Assembly (NCBI RefSeq): GCF_013371465.1
Contig: NZ_JABWDU010000010.1
Span: forward strand, 62,001 to 126,000
DNA length: 64,000 bases
Source of the DNA: Ensifer oleiphilus
Lineage (GTDB): Bacteria; Pseudomonadota; Alphaproteobacteria; Rhizobiales; Rhizobiaceae
Reading direction: 5' to 3'
A model generated the notes under the pieces. The model did not search any database. It was not told the origin of the DNA and saw only the letters and a list, made by a program, of their open reading frames with translations. A program made the translations under genes and the position numbers. How positions within the stretch are numbered: position 1 is the stretch's first letter; every line of letters begins with the position of its first letter. Positions 8,705 through 17,633 of this stretch are shown one piece after another.

Positions 8705-9723
8705 CACAGGGCCACCCTCGGATCAAAGATCGCCTGTGCAAGGTCGATCAAAAGGTTCATTGCGACATAACAGATCGTCACCACCAGCGTTGCCGCGGCA
8801 ATCACCGGGAAATCCTTTGACAGGATCGCCTCGGAGACGTAGCGGCCAAGGCCGGGCCAGGCGAAAATGATCTCGACCAGCACGGCGCCGGTCAGCGCAT
8901 AGGCAAAACTCAGGCCGACAACAGTGAGCGCGGGACCAATGGCATTCGGCAGTGCATGCCCGAAGAGGATGCGCGAACCCGAAAGGCCGAGCGCACGGGC
9001 GGCAACGATGTGCCGACGCTGGAGGATCTCGATCATCGCCGACCGGGTGAGCCGCATGGCGACACCCGCGGGATAGCTGGCGAGCGTCAAAGCCGGCAAC
9101 ACGAGATGCGACAAGGTATCGAAGAAGGCCGCAGGCCGCCCGGCCAGGAGCGAATCCACAAGGTTGAAACCGGTCGCCGAGGGCAGCGGCGCAAGCACCG
9201 CGAATTCCTTGGAGAGCCTGCCCGAGAGCGGCAGGATGCCCAGCCACTGGGCAAAGAAGGCTTGCAGCAGCATGGCCAGGAAAAACGTCGGCATCGCCAC
9301 GGCGGCAATCGAACCCAGGCTGCCCAGCCGATCGAGCAACCCGCCGCGCCCCGCTGCCGTCAGCACCCCGGCAGGCACGCCGATCAGCAATGCCAGCACG
9401 GTGGAGAAGACAGCGAGTTCCAGTGTTGCCGGCAGAAACACGGACAGGTCATCGGCGATCAACCGCCGGGTCTTGTAGGAAACGCCGAATTCTCCAGTCG
9501 CCATCCGGGCCGCGAAGGAGAAGAAGCGTTCATGCAGCGGTGCATCGAGCGCCAGAACCTTGCGCGCTGTCTCGATCTGCTCAGCCGTCGGGCGAGGCCC
9601 GGCATAAAGTGCCGCCGGGTCGGACGGCACCACCTGAGCCACCACGAAGACCAGCAGAGTGACCCCCAGCACGACAAAGACCGAAAGAACCAGGCGTCGT
9701 AACAAATAGCGCATCAGGTGCAT
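8704..9723 (-). CDS. Peptide-type ABC importer permease (DppB-like)
   Basis: 339 residues beginning MHLMRYLLRRLVLSVFVVLG, the characteristic N-terminal anchor of DppB/OppB permeases, followed by the periplasmic insert (QVVPSDPAALYAG) and further membrane helices. The EAA loop appears as IEILQRRHIVAARALG. GGGGAG lies 9 bases before the ATG at 9723, favouring it over the ATG three codons later. It follows the binding-protein gene after a 19-base gap and overlaps the next permease. Confidence 0.9.
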   Translation of the reverse strand: MHLMRYLLRRLVLSVFVVLGVTLLVFVVAQVVPSDPAALYAGPRPTAEQIETARKVLALDAPLHERFFSFAARMATGEFGVSYKTRRLIADDLSVFLPATLELAVFSTVLALLIGVPAGVLTAAGRGGLLDRLGSLGSIAAVAMPTFFLAMLLQAFFAQWLGILPLSGRLSKEFAVLAPLPSATGFNLVDSLLAGRPAAFFDTLSHLVLPALTLASYPAGVAMRLTRSAMIEILQRRHIVAARALGLSGSRILFGHALPNAIGPALTVVGLSFAYALTGAVLVEIIFAWPGLGRYVSEAILSKDFPVIAAATLVVTICYVAMNLLIDLAQAIFDPRVAL

Positions 9724-9742
9724 GGCGCTTCGCTCCCCTGCC

Positions 9743-11320
9743 CTAGCGGCTCAATTGGTGGACGAAGGTCACATGGCCATAGGCCGGATTGTCGGCGTAG
9801 TTCTTGATATCGGCGCGGAGAATGTGGACGTTCGGCTTGTCGACGACAAACACCGCCGCCGCCTCGTCGATCAGTATGCGCTGCGCCTTCTTGAACGAGA
9901 CCTCAGCCGCATGCCTGTCGGTCGCCGATAGCGTGTTCGCCTCGTCGATCAGCTTGTCGAATTCCGGATTGGCGTAATAGCCGAGGTTGAAATTCGGCGC
10001 AGTCTCGGAATGGAAGAGATTGAACAGGTAATCATAAGGCGTGACGAAGGTCGGCCACCAGTACATCAGGAAAATGTCCTGTCCTGCGGCCGGGTCGGCC
10101 TTGGCCAGTTGCCACTGCGCTTCCCAGGCCATCGGTTGAAGTGTCAGCGTAATGCCCAATTGCTCCAAATTGGCTTTCCAGAGTTCGCCGGCCAGCGCCT
10201 CGAGCGCGTCACCCGTCGCATAGGTAAGCGTCAGTTCCAGTCCGCCTTCGGCGATACCGGCTTCCGCCAGCAAGGCCCGTGCCTTCTCGAGGTCCGTTGC
10301 AGGGATCGGCGCCTCCGCATCGTGTCCCCAGATACCCGGCGGAATCACACCCCTGGCGCGCGCACCAAGACCGGCGGTTCCGGCAGAGATGACATCGTCA
10401 TAGGGAAAGGCGACGGAGAGCGCCTGGCGCACCTTCGCGTTGTCGAGCGGCGCACGGCGCGTGTTGTACATGCCGACAAGCGTTTCGAATGACGGGTTCG
10501 AAACAACCTTCAGTTCCGGATGTTCTTTCAGGCTTTCGAGATTGTCGTAGGGGATGCCGAAGGTCCAGTCGGCTTCGCCGCTTTCGAGCTTGCTCTGGGC
10601 AAGCACCACGTCTTCAATGATCTCGAAGACCACCTTGTCGAAAGCACCCTCGGACCAACCGGCCCAATAGCTCTCGTTACGGGTGAGGATCGCCCGCTGG
10701 CCGGGCTCGTAGGATTCGATCTTGTAGGGTCCGGTGCCTGCGCTGTTGCCGGCATTGAACCAGGCATTGTCCTTGTCGATCGAACCGGGGCTGTAGATCC
10801 ACGCGGCAAAACCGGCGGCCGCGGTTATGTCCATCGGCTGCGCGGTCTTGAGGCGCATGATCACGGTTGCAGCATCCGGCGTCTCGATCGTCTCGACCGG
10901 CGCCCAGATGAAGGAAGCGCCGCCGCCGATCTTCTTGGTCCGTTCGATCGAGGCTTTGACCGCCTGTGCCGTCAGATCCGCCCCGTCGTGGAACTTGATG
11001 CCTGGACGCAGGCGGAACGTCCATGTCAGCCCATCCGGCGAAGCCTGCCAGCTTTCGGCCAGCAACGGCTCCACCTTGGCTTCCGCACCGTCGCGCGCCG
11101 GAATGTAGCGTGTCAGCGTTTCATAGGTGTTTGCAAGCACGGCACCATCGTTCGAAAACGAGGTGGCTGGATCGAGATCGGGAAATCCCGCGGGATAGGC
11201 GAGCGTGAAGATGGAAGTGCCGTCGGCGGCGATCGCCGGGCGCCCGCGCAGGAGGGGCATTCCGGCACCTAGGGCAAAAGCAGCAAAACCAGCAGTTTTC
11301 AGCAGATCACGACGCTTCAT
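9743..11320 (-). CDS. Periplasmic solute-binding protein, family 5 (peptide/nickel/opine class)
   Basis: 525 residues. The N-terminus MKRRDLLKTAGFAAFALGAG is a twin-arginine-type signal with cleavage probable after ...PAIAADG. The mature part has the family-5 pattern (PLLAESWQASPDGLTWTFRLR, FHDGADLTAQAVKASIER). These proteins capture peptides or peptide-like solutes for an ABC importer. The ATG at 11320 overlaps the DUF917 stop by one base; a GTG at 11323 is also in frame. The Tat signal implies folding before export, which is unusual but not rare for this class in rhizobia. Confidence 0.92.
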   Translation of the reverse strand: MKRRDLLKTAGFAAFALGAGMPLLRGRPAIAADGTSIFTLAYPAGFPDLDPATSFSNDGAVLANTYETLTRYIPARDGAEAKVEPLLAESWQASPDGLTWTFRLRPGIKFHDGADLTAQAVKASIERTKKIGGGASFIWAPVETIETPDAATVIMRLKTAQPMDITAAAGFAAWIYSPGSIDKDNAWFNAGNSAGTGPYKIESYEPGQRAILTRNESYWAGWSEGAFDKVVFEIIEDVVLAQSKLESGEADWTFGIPYDNLESLKEHPELKVVSNPSFETLVGMYNTRRAPLDNAKVRQALSVAFPYDDVISAGTAGLGARARGVIPPGIWGHDAEAPIPATDLEKARALLAEAGIAEGGLELTLTYATGDALEALAGELWKANLEQLGITLTLQPMAWEAQWQLAKADPAAGQDIFLMYWWPTFVTPYDYLFNLFHSETAPNFNLGYYANPEFDKLIDEANTLSATDRHAAEVSFKKAQRILIDEAAAVFVVDKPNVHILRADIKNYADNPAYGHVTFVHQLSR

Positions 11321-12483
11321 CACAGTGCTCCCACGGGAGCCGAAAGGGTTTCGCGCTCCATCTGTTTGTCGTTGACATAGGCATGCACGGGTTCAGCCGC
11401 GTTCGGCTCCCCCAACGGCTCGAAATCGAACGCGTAGCCGAAAGCGCGTGGCCCGACGGATGCGAGCGCCCGCTCGGTCCGCAACAGCCCCGGCGACGGG
11501 ATCGCGATGACGCTGACCCGCAAGCCGTAGCGCTGCTCCTCCGTGGCGATCGGCCGGCCCGTTTCGCTGTCGACCATGCAGATCAGATCGGGGACCATGG
11601 CCAGGGTACGGCCGTCCTCGCGCGCAACCAGATATTCGTTCTGGATATCGACTTCGACAGAGCGACCCGAGAACGCGCCAAGGCCGGCGATCGTCATCCG
11701 CCCACGCACGAAGCCCCCCTCGATCTTGCGAGCGATATCGACGACCTTGCCCTGCAGCAGCAGCGTCCCGCCTACCAGGTTCAAGACGGCAGCCACCGGG
11801 TCCGTCTTGGCGGCACGTGCCGCAAGCACGGCGTCACCGAGCCGCCAGGCTTGGCTTAGCGTGTGGGGAACGCCGAACTGGCGCACGAAATCGCCGCTCA
11901 TCGGCGCCGTGCACATATGCGCCGTGCACCCCATCGCAATCGTCCCGGCGCGCATCAGCTTTTCCAGCATTTCCGCGCTGGTCGCCTCCGTGACGACAAG
12001 TACATTTCCGGACGCGTCGGCCAGCGCAGAAGGTGCGGAAGGATGGCCGTTGATGAAGAATGTCGTCATCTGCACTTCAGGAAAGGCGCGCCCCATGCCA
12101 TCGGCGTCGACGACAGGAATGTCGAGCTTCGCCGCTGTCATCATCGGAGAGATGCCATTGGCCCCGCCGATTTCATCGGCGATGACGGCGTCCATCCGGC
12201 GGCCGATCAAGGCTTCGATCGAGCGCAGCACCCGTATGCCTTCGTCGCCCTCATCCATCTTTTCGATACCGACGGTCGGCGCACCGATACCGCCGAGCGC
12301 AAGCACCATGGAATCCGGCGCCAGATCGGCGGGGCGAACCACCCTGATGCGGCGTCCCTGGCGAAGCTGGGCCTTTGCCATCAGTGCGCCGAGATAGGGG
12401 CTTCCGCCGCCACCGGTGCCGAGGATGCCGGCGCCGAGTGCGATCCGGTCGATATCGCTTTCCTGCAAGTTCCAGAACTTCAT
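11320..12483 (-). CDS. DUF917 family protein (S-methyl-thiohydantoin-desulfurase-like domain)
   Basis: 387 residues. The start FWNLQESDIDRIALGAGILGTGGGGSPYLG and VRPADLAPDSMVLALGGIGAPTVGIEKM are typical of DUF917. Members are usually encoded beside hydantoinase/oxoprolinase subunits, as here, and are thought to act with them on hydantoin-like or other cyclic amide substrates. No signal peptide is present, so it works in the cytoplasm on what the downstream transporter brings in. It shares ATGA with the hydantoinase gene before it. Confidence 0.88.
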   Translation of the reverse strand: MKFWNLQESDIDRIALGAGILGTGGGGSPYLGALMAKAQLRQGRRIRVVRPADLAPDSMVLALGGIGAPTVGIEKMDEGDEGIRVLRSIEALIGRRMDAVIADEIGGANGISPMMTAAKLDIPVVDADGMGRAFPEVQMTTFFINGHPSAPSALADASGNVLVVTEATSAEMLEKLMRAGTIAMGCTAHMCTAPMSGDFVRQFGVPHTLSQAWRLGDAVLAARAAKTDPVAAVLNLVGGTLLLQGKVVDIARKIEGGFVRGRMTIAGLGAFSGRSVEVDIQNEYLVAREDGRTLAMVPDLICMVDSETGRPIATEEQRYGLRVSVIAIPSPGLLRTERALASVGPRAFGYAFDFEPLGEPNAAEPVHAYVNDKQMERETLSAPVGAL

Positions 12484-14027
12484 GGGTTGAGATCCCCCAC
12501 CACCTTGGCCGCGATCCGCATGGCATTGCCGGGCAGATAGGAGAGCGGCGTTTCATCGATTTCCGCGAGCGTTACCGTGTGTTCAGCCGCCCCCGCCTCG
12601 ACCGCGCGTCGGCGCGCCTCGGCGATGACCCCATCGAGCGCCGCCTGTCGCGACTGGCCGTCGAGCGATACGATGTTGTCGACCTCACCAGAGACCTGGG
12701 CGATCGCAGCACCGATGGCATTGGCCGAGCCGAAGTGATCAGGCCGCAACGAAACGCTCGTTCCTTCCAGAAGACCGTTGATCAGCACCGATCCGCCACC
12801 GACAAGGATCGCCGGGATCGGCTCCGGGCCCGGCTTCATCTGGTCGACCACGGCCTCGACGTCGCTTTTCATCTTGGCAAGAGCAGTGGCCACCATCGCA
12901 TCGTCGAGATGCTTCAGCCGCGTCTTGTCGCCGAGATCGACGAGACCGGCCGCAACGGCGACATCGGTTGCGGTCAATGTGTCGCCGCCAAAGCAGATCG
13001 CCTTTTCCGGCAGACGGAAACCCACGGAATCCGGCCCGATGTGCACCCCGTCGCGAACGATACTGCCGCCACCAAGACCGAATGAGAACACGTCCGGCAC
13101 GCGGAAGTTCGTGGGAACGCCGGCAATCGAAGCACCTTCGCCGCGGCTGCGCGGGAAGCCGCCGATCAGCATGCCGATATCCGTCGTCGTGCCGCCGATG
13201 TCTATGACGACCGCGTCCTTCAAGCCCGTGAGGAAGGCCGCTCCGCGCATGGAATTGGTCGGTCCGGAGGCGATGGTGAAGACCGGGAAGCGTTCGGCAT
13301 AGTCTGCCGACATCAAGGTCCCGTCGTTCTGGGTCAGGTAAAGCGGGCAGGAAAGGCCCAGTTCGCCAAAGGCGCGGCGGAAAGCCGCAATCGTCTCATG
13401 TCCGAGACGGTGGAGGCTGGCATTGAGAATGGTTGCGCTCTCGCGCTGCAAAAGCCCGGTTCGACCGATGCGATGCGAGAGGCTGATCGATGCCCCCGGC
13501 AGTTCCTCGGCAACGATCGCCGCCGCCTGCTGTTCCATGCGCGGATCGACCAATGCAAACACCGAGCAAATGGCAATCGCGCTGATGTCGCGACTGCGCC
13601 AGTCGCTGCAGGCCTGCCGGATTGCGTCCGCGTCGAGCGACGCGATCGCCGAGCCGTCATAGTTTACGCCGCCTCCGACAAGTGCGGCGCCGCCGTCGAC
13701 GACGCGCTTGAGATCGTCCGGCCAGTCGATCATCGGCGGCAGGGCCCGCGTGGAAGATCCGCAGAGCCTCAACACGCCGGTGCGCTGCAGGCGGCGGCGC
13801 TCGACGAGGGCGTTGAGAAAATGCGTCGTGCCGATCATCACCGCACTGATCTGATGACCGGCGATGCCTGCAGCCGACAGCACCGAGCGGATCGCCCCCG
13901 AGACACCGTCCGTGACGTTCTCGGTCGTTGCCGTCTTGATTGTCGCGAGAACTTCGTTGCCCCGCAGCAGCGCCGCGTCCGTGTTCGTTCCGCCAACGTC
14001 TACGCCAATGCGCAACCGCTCGATCAT
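12480..14027 (-). CDS. Hydantoinase/oxoprolinase family protein, A-subunit type
   Basis: 515 residues. The N-terminus LRIGVDVGGTNTDAALL is the actin/hexokinase-like phosphate loop of hydantoinase A, with a second nucleotide motif VVIDIGGTTTDIGML near residue 275. Such proteins perform ATP-dependent hydrolysis of 5-membered cyclic amides (hydantoins, 5-oxoproline) with a partner. No B subunit is encoded nearby and the length is shorter than full HyuA proteins (about 680), so DUF917 is probably its functional partner. The start overlaps the regulator stop (ATGA), placing both in one operon. Confidence 0.88.
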   Translation of the reverse strand: MIERLRIGVDVGGTNTDAALLRGNEVLATIKTATTENVTDGVSGAIRSVLSAAGIAGHQISAVMIGTTHFLNALVERRRLQRTGVLRLCGSSTRALPPMIDWPDDLKRVVDGGAALVGGGVNYDGSAIASLDADAIRQACSDWRSRDISAIAICSVFALVDPRMEQQAAAIVAEELPGASISLSHRIGRTGLLQRESATILNASLHRLGHETIAAFRRAFGELGLSCPLYLTQNDGTLMSADYAERFPVFTIASGPTNSMRGAAFLTGLKDAVVIDIGGTTTDIGMLIGGFPRSRGEGASIAGVPTNFRVPDVFSFGLGGGSIVRDGVHIGPDSVGFRLPEKAICFGGDTLTATDVAVAAGLVDLGDKTRLKHLDDAMVATALAKMKSDVEAVVDQMKPGPEPIPAILVGGGSVLINGLLEGTSVSLRPDHFGSANAIGAAIAQVSGEVDNIVSLDGQSRQAALDGVIAEARRRAVEAGAAEHTVTLAEIDETPLSYLPGNAMRIAAKVVGDLNP

Positions 14028-14548
14028 TTCGCCCTCCTGGCGCGACGCCCCGCGCCACCATTCGGCTGCGGCTCACGCTGGCTGAGTGCCGTCGTACGGG
14101 TGCCGTAGATCTTGTACATGCGCAGGATCATGTTGGTGACGACCCGGTGCACCCCGGGAATCTTGCCGACCGTGCCTTCGGTGAATTCGAAGAGTTCGGC
14201 GTTGGTGTCGAAAAAGACCGATGCCGCCAGCGTGTAACGGCCGGTGATCGCCGCGAGATACCCGACTTCGTCATATTCGCCGAGTTCGGCGGCAACCTCA
14301 TCGGCCTTGCCGGGCTCGACCTCGATCAACAGCTCCGCCTGAACGTCGCGGCCGATGGCTGTCGGATCGGGGATGGCGCCGATAACGATGTGCCGATTTT
14401 GCAGGAGCGCGGCGATGCGGTTGCGCACCGTGCGCTCGGAAACATTGCCGATGCGTCCGGCAATTTCCGATGCGGAAAGGCGCCCATCCTCTGTCAGCAT
14501 GGAAATGACCGTTCGGTCGAGCTCGTCCAGATCGTCTCGGTTCGTCAC
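14024..14548 (-). CDS. Lrp/AsnC-family transcriptional regulator
   Basis: 174 residues. An N-terminal winged helix (LDELDRTVISMLTEDGRLS, ASEIAGRIGNVSERTVRNRIAAL) is followed by a RAM-type effector domain (VQAELLIEVEPGKADEVAAELGEYDEVGYLAAITGRY). It is first in the hydantoinase/ABC-importer operon, so it most likely senses the imported compound or its product and controls its own operon. Three matching palindromes lie 38 to 109 bases upstream of its start and are good candidates for its binding sites. The C-terminal tail after residue 155 is basic and proline-rich. Confidence 0.92.
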   Translation of the reverse strand: MTNRDDLDELDRTVISMLTEDGRLSASEIAGRIGNVSERTVRNRIAALLQNRHIVIGAIPDPTAIGRDVQAELLIEVEPGKADEVAAELGEYDEVGYLAAITGRYTLAASVFFDTNAELFEFTEGTVGKIPGVHRVVTNMILRMYKIYGTRTTALSQREPQPNGGAGRRARRAK

Positions 14549-14556
14549 GAGATGCT

Positions 14557-14574
14557 CCTCAGGTTTATCTGAGG
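14557..14574 (-). promoter_or_regulatory. Short hairpin or operator just upstream of the AsnC-type regulator
   Basis: CCTCAG and CTGAGG form a perfect 6-bp inverted repeat around GTTTAT, ending 9 bases before the regulator ATG at 14548. On the coding strand the CTGAGG/CCTCAG arms lie around the ribosome binding site, so the element could limit translation or be an operator half of the regulator. Confidence 0.4.
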
Positions 14575-14585
14575 GGTATCTTATG

Positions 14586-14657
14586 TGCCGAACCGGAATT
14601 GAGTCAAATGAAATATTCCGAATCGGAAGCGATTGGCCAGTTTGTGCCGTTTCGGAA
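14586..14657. promoter_or_regulatory. Three 13-bp palindromic operator-like repeats
   Basis: TGCCGAACCGGAA (14586-14598), TTCCGAATCGGAA (14616-14628) and TGCCGTTTCGGAA (14645-14657) share the pattern TNCCGNNNCGGAA and are phased 30 and 29 bases apart, close to three helical turns. The middle copy is a perfect TTCCGA/TCGGAA palindrome. Lrp/AsnC proteins wrap DNA at phased sites like this, and the array is immediately upstream of such a regulator. Binding by that protein is an inference. Confidence 0.65.
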
Positions 14658-14983
14658 GATCAACGGCCGTCATAACGGCAGCTACTGCTTTCCGACGCAA
14701 GTGACTGAAGACAGAATGTCGATCAAAGGGTGAGCGCTGCTTCCAGGCGGCTGGCACTGAGACAGTGCACTGCCACCCACGTCGTTGAGATCCAATCGGG
14801 AAGTGCGCGGCATTGCGTTTGCTGACGGACAACTTTGCTGAGTACGGGCAATGCCTTTGGTTGAGCCGTTGGCGACATGAATTTCGATATGGATGGCTTA
14901 TACGGTGGCGTCTTGGCGGCAGCGCGCCAAGGGTTGCGGCATAGACGCGGGACCGGTGAAGTGCGGGCGGTTTCGAGGGACAT
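14658..14983. other. Intergenic stretch with no recognised element
   Basis: About 326 bases between the operator array and the hairpin after the alpha/beta hydrolase gene. Short frames (14723-15007 minus, 14877-15113 plus) have no convincing start or family signature. I see no gene and no clear repeat. Confidence 0.5.
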
Positions 14984-15010
14984 GGGATGCGGCGGATGGC
15001 GCCGCATCCC
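14984..15010 (-). terminator. Hairpin after the alpha/beta hydrolase gene
   Basis: GGGATGCGGC and GCCGCATCCC form a perfect 10-bp stem with a 7-base loop, starting 14 bases after the hydrolase stop. No T-tract follows on the minus strand, so it is either a weak terminator or an mRNA 3' end stabiliser. Confidence 0.55.
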
Positions 15011-15023
15011 TTCTCATGGGCTG

Positions 15024-15860
15024 TCAGGCCCTGATGAAGGCGAGCAGGTCGCTATTCAAGACGTCGGCGTTGATTGTCAGCATGCCGTGCCCGAAGCCTG
15101 GATAAGTCTTTAGCGTACCGTTCTTCAGCAGCTTGATCGACTTGAGCGCGGCGTCGGCGATCGGTACGATCTGGTCGTCGTCACCATGCAGGACCAGCGT
15201 CGGCACGCTGATTGCCTTCAGGTCCTCCGTCTGATCGGTTTCCGAAAAAGCCTTGATGCCCTCGTAATGGGCTTTCGCGCTACCCATCATGCCCTGCCGC
15301 CACCAATTCTGGATCACGCCTTCCTGCGCGGTCGCACCGTCGCGGTTGAAGCCGTAGAACGGACCGGCGGGAACGTCCCGGAAGAACTGCGCCCTGTTGG
15401 CAGCGAGCGCGGCGCGAAAGCCGTCGAAGACCTCGATTGGCAGACCTTCAGGGTTCGCTGCGGTCTTCAGCATCAGCGGCGGAACGGCGGAAACCAGCAC
15501 CGCCTTGGCAACGCGGCCCGACGGTTCGCCGTGCTTGGCAACATAGCGGGCGACCTCGCCGCCGCCGGTCGAGTGGCCGATATGGACGACATTCTTCAAA
15601 TCGAGTGCTTCGACGACGGCAAAGGCATCCGCGGCGTAATGATCCATGTCATGTCCGTCGGAGACCTGCGTCGAGCGGCCATGGCCACGGCGGTCGTGTG
15701 CCACCACCCGGTATCCTTTCGACAGGAAGAATAGCATCTGCCCGTCCCAATCGTCGGCGCTCAACGGCCAGCCGTGATGGAACATGATCGGTTGAGCGTC
15801 CTTCGGACCCCAATCCTTGTAAAAGATTTCGGTACCGTCTGCGGTGGTAACAAAGCCCAT
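15024..15860 (-). CDS. Alpha/beta hydrolase, non-heme chloroperoxidase/esterase type
   Basis: 278 residues. The nucleophile elbow GHSTGG, the oxyanion region HHGWPLSADDW, the AHDRRGHGRS segment, an acid residue near VLHGDDDQIVP and the catalytic His in PGFGHGM give a full Ser-Asp-His triad. Close families are called non-heme chloroperoxidases or aryl esterases; the physiological substrate is usually unknown. AGGAG lies 8 bases before the ATG at 15860, so I prefer this start (MGFVTTADGTEIFYK) over the ATG at 15866. No signal peptide. The 41-bp element at 15953-15993 upstream is shared with two other units near the LysR gene, suggesting common control. Confidence 0.9.
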   Translation of the reverse strand: MGFVTTADGTEIFYKDWGPKDAQPIMFHHGWPLSADDWDGQMLFFLSKGYRVVAHDRRGHGRSTQVSDGHDMDHYAADAFAVVEALDLKNVVHIGHSTGGGEVARYVAKHGEPSGRVAKAVLVSAVPPLMLKTAANPEGLPIEVFDGFRAALAANRAQFFRDVPAGPFYGFNRDGATAQEGVIQNWWRQGMMGSAKAHYEGIKAFSETDQTEDLKAISVPTLVLHGDDDQIVPIADAALKSIKLLKNGTLKTYPGFGHGMLTINADVLNSDLLAFIRA

Positions 15861-15952
15861 GCTCATTTCTCCTTTGAATGCTTGAAGAGAGGTTGGTTTG
15901 GCGGTGTTGTGATTGTCTGTGCAGAGATATTGGACCGAGAAGAGATTGCCTG

Positions 15953-15993
15953 CAATTGCAATAAACGTGTCGATTGAATTGCGAATTCAGCAA
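15953..15993 (-). promoter_or_regulatory. Shared 41-bp regulatory element, copy A (hydrolase gene)
   Basis: Reads CAATTGCAATAA...TCGATTGAATTGCGAATT and lies about 93 bases upstream of the hydrolase start. It aligns along its length with 18161-18201 and 22487-22527; the common core is AATTGCAnTA, then TCGANTNAATTGCGA. It is a candidate binding site of the LysR protein encoded at 22535. Confidence 0.65.
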
Positions 15994-16028
15994 TGAAAGG
16001 ATGGCGACCGAAGTCGCCAGCCAATTGC

Positions 16029-17633
16029 TCACACGGGGACTTTACCCGGCCGCTTGATTGTCAGGAAGTGCCTGACGACAGGCTTATCCGCGCCTGAGTG
16101 ATAGGCAAGCACCCTGCCCTGAAGATCGGCATCGGCCTGTGACACGCGCCTGTGCTGCCTCAGATGTTCCGCCCAGGATTCCACCATGAACCACTCGACC
16201 ATCTTTTCCGGATCGGCCGAATCCTCTGTCACGCCCCAGCCGTAGGCGCCGTCGCGGCGGCGCTCCTGCGACAGTTCGTCGAGCGCATGGAGGAATGCAG
16301 CGCGGTGTTGTTTCTCGACATGGTATTCGATGAGGATCAGCACCGGGCCGCGGTCGTGGGGGACGGGTTCTGCAACGAGCGGCTCCGGCCAATGGTTCGA
16401 CGGAACCAGATCGGCATCGCCGGCCGGCAGCTTCACCCGGTGCATGATCAGTCCGGCCACGAACAGTCCGCCCGCACCGATCAGCAAGGTGCCGGAGACA
16501 CCGGCAATTTCACCGACTGCACCCCAGCCGAGGCTTCCCGCTGTCATCGCGCCGTTGAAGACGGTGAGATAAACGGCGAGCCCGCGCCCGCGCACCCAGT
16601 TCGGCAGGATTGCCTGAGCGGCACCGTTGAGCGTGGTGAGGGCAGTGATCCAGGCGGCGCCGAGGAAGAGCAGGATGACGACCGCCAGCCATTGCGGCGG
16701 GGCCAGCGACATTGCCGCCATGATCAATGCCGTCACGAGCGCGGATCCGAGCAGCAGGCCGTCGGCGCCGAGATGCTGGCGTAGCTTCGGCATGAAAAGA
16801 GCGCCGCCGATCGCGCCTGCACCAACAGAGCCGAGCAGGATGCCGTAGAAGCTCGCGTCGCCGCCAAGCAGCTGACGCGCAACCAGCGGCAGCAGCGCCC
16901 AGACCGCGCTGGCGAAGGCAAAGAAGATCGCCGCGCGCAATAGCACGACATGCAGCGGCCGGCTGGCGCGGGTGTAGCGCAGCCCTGCCCGGAATGCCCC
17001 GAAGAACCCTTCCGAAAGCGCATCGTCCGCGTTCCTCGCGCGCGGCCACCAGACAAGCGCTGCAATGACGAGAATGTAGCTCGCCACATCGGCGCCATAG
17101 GTGACGGCCGCACCGAAAGAGGCAAGCAGCAGGCCGCCTGCCGCCGGGCCGATCGAGCGCGCGATGTTGATGCCGAGCGAATTCAAAGCGACGGCGCTCT
17201 TTACGTCTTCCCGCGGCACGAGTTCCGGAACGATCGCCTGCCATGTGGGGCCAATGAGGGCCGCGCCGATGCCGCCCATGAAGGTCAGGGCGATCAGCGA
17301 ACTAACCGACAGCAGGCCCATATGGGACAAAGTCATCAGCGTTATGCTGACACAGGCAAGAAGAAGCTGAACGCCGATGAGAAATTTTCGCCTATCGAGG
17401 ATATCGGAGAGAACGCCGGCCGGAATTGCCAAGAGAAAGATAGGCAAGGTACCGGCCGCCTGCACCATGGCGACGGCGGCGGGTGCTGCGGAAAGGTCCG
17501 TCATCAGCCAGGAGCTGGCGACATCGCGCATGAAGCTGCCGGTGTTGCCGAGAACCGTCGCCGCCCAAAGGACGGCGAAGACCGGTTGGCGAAGCGGAGC
17601 AAAGCTGCCGCCGGACGATTTCGAGGCGCTCAT
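16029..17633 (-). CDS. MFS exporter of the transmembrane secretion effector (EntS-like) family with a C-terminal monooxygenase-like domain
   Basis: 534 residues. The first about 410 residues carry 12 hydrophobic segments and match the MFS_3/EntS-like exporters (SFAPLRQPVFAVLWAATVLGNTGSFM; AGVLSDILDRRKFLIG is the loop between helices 2 and 3). The last about 100 residues (GPVLILIEYHVEKQHRAAFL...YGWGVTEDSADPEKMVEWFMVESW) resemble a soluble antibiotic-biosynthesis-monooxygenase-type ferredoxin fold. The ATG at 17633 shares ATGA with the DoxX stop, which rules out the long upstream extension. It probably exports a small lipophilic compound; the fused domain might modify or bind it. Confidence 0.88.
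   Translation of the reverse strand: MSASKSSGGSFAPLRQPVFAVLWAATVLGNTGSFMRDVASSWLMTDLSAAPAAVAMVQAAGTLPIFLLAIPAGVLSDILDRRKFLIGVQLLLACVSITLMTLSHMGLLSVSSLIALTFMGGIGAALIGPTWQAIVPELVPREDVKSAVALNSLGINIARSIGPAAGGLLLASFGAAVTYGADVASYILVIAALVWWPRARNADDALSEGFFGAFRAGLRYTRASRPLHVVLLRAAIFFAFASAVWALLPLVARQLLGGDASFYGILLGSVGAGAIGGALFMPKLRQHLGADGLLLGSALVTALIMAAMSLAPPQWLAVVILLFLGAAWITALTTLNGAAQAILPNWVRGRGLAVYLTVFNGAMTAGSLGWGAVGEIAGVSGTLLIGAGGLFVAGLIMHRVKLPAGDADLVPSNHWPEPLVAEPVPHDRGPVLILIEYHVEKQHRAAFLHALDELSQERRRDGAYGWGVTEDSADPEKMVEWFMVESWAEHLRQHRRVSQADADLQGRVLAYHSGADKPVVRHFLTIKRPGKVPV

Noticed and set aside
8956-9702. 248-residue plus-strand frame
   Set aside because: It is antisense to a well-conserved DppB-type permease and low in hydrophobic or family features.
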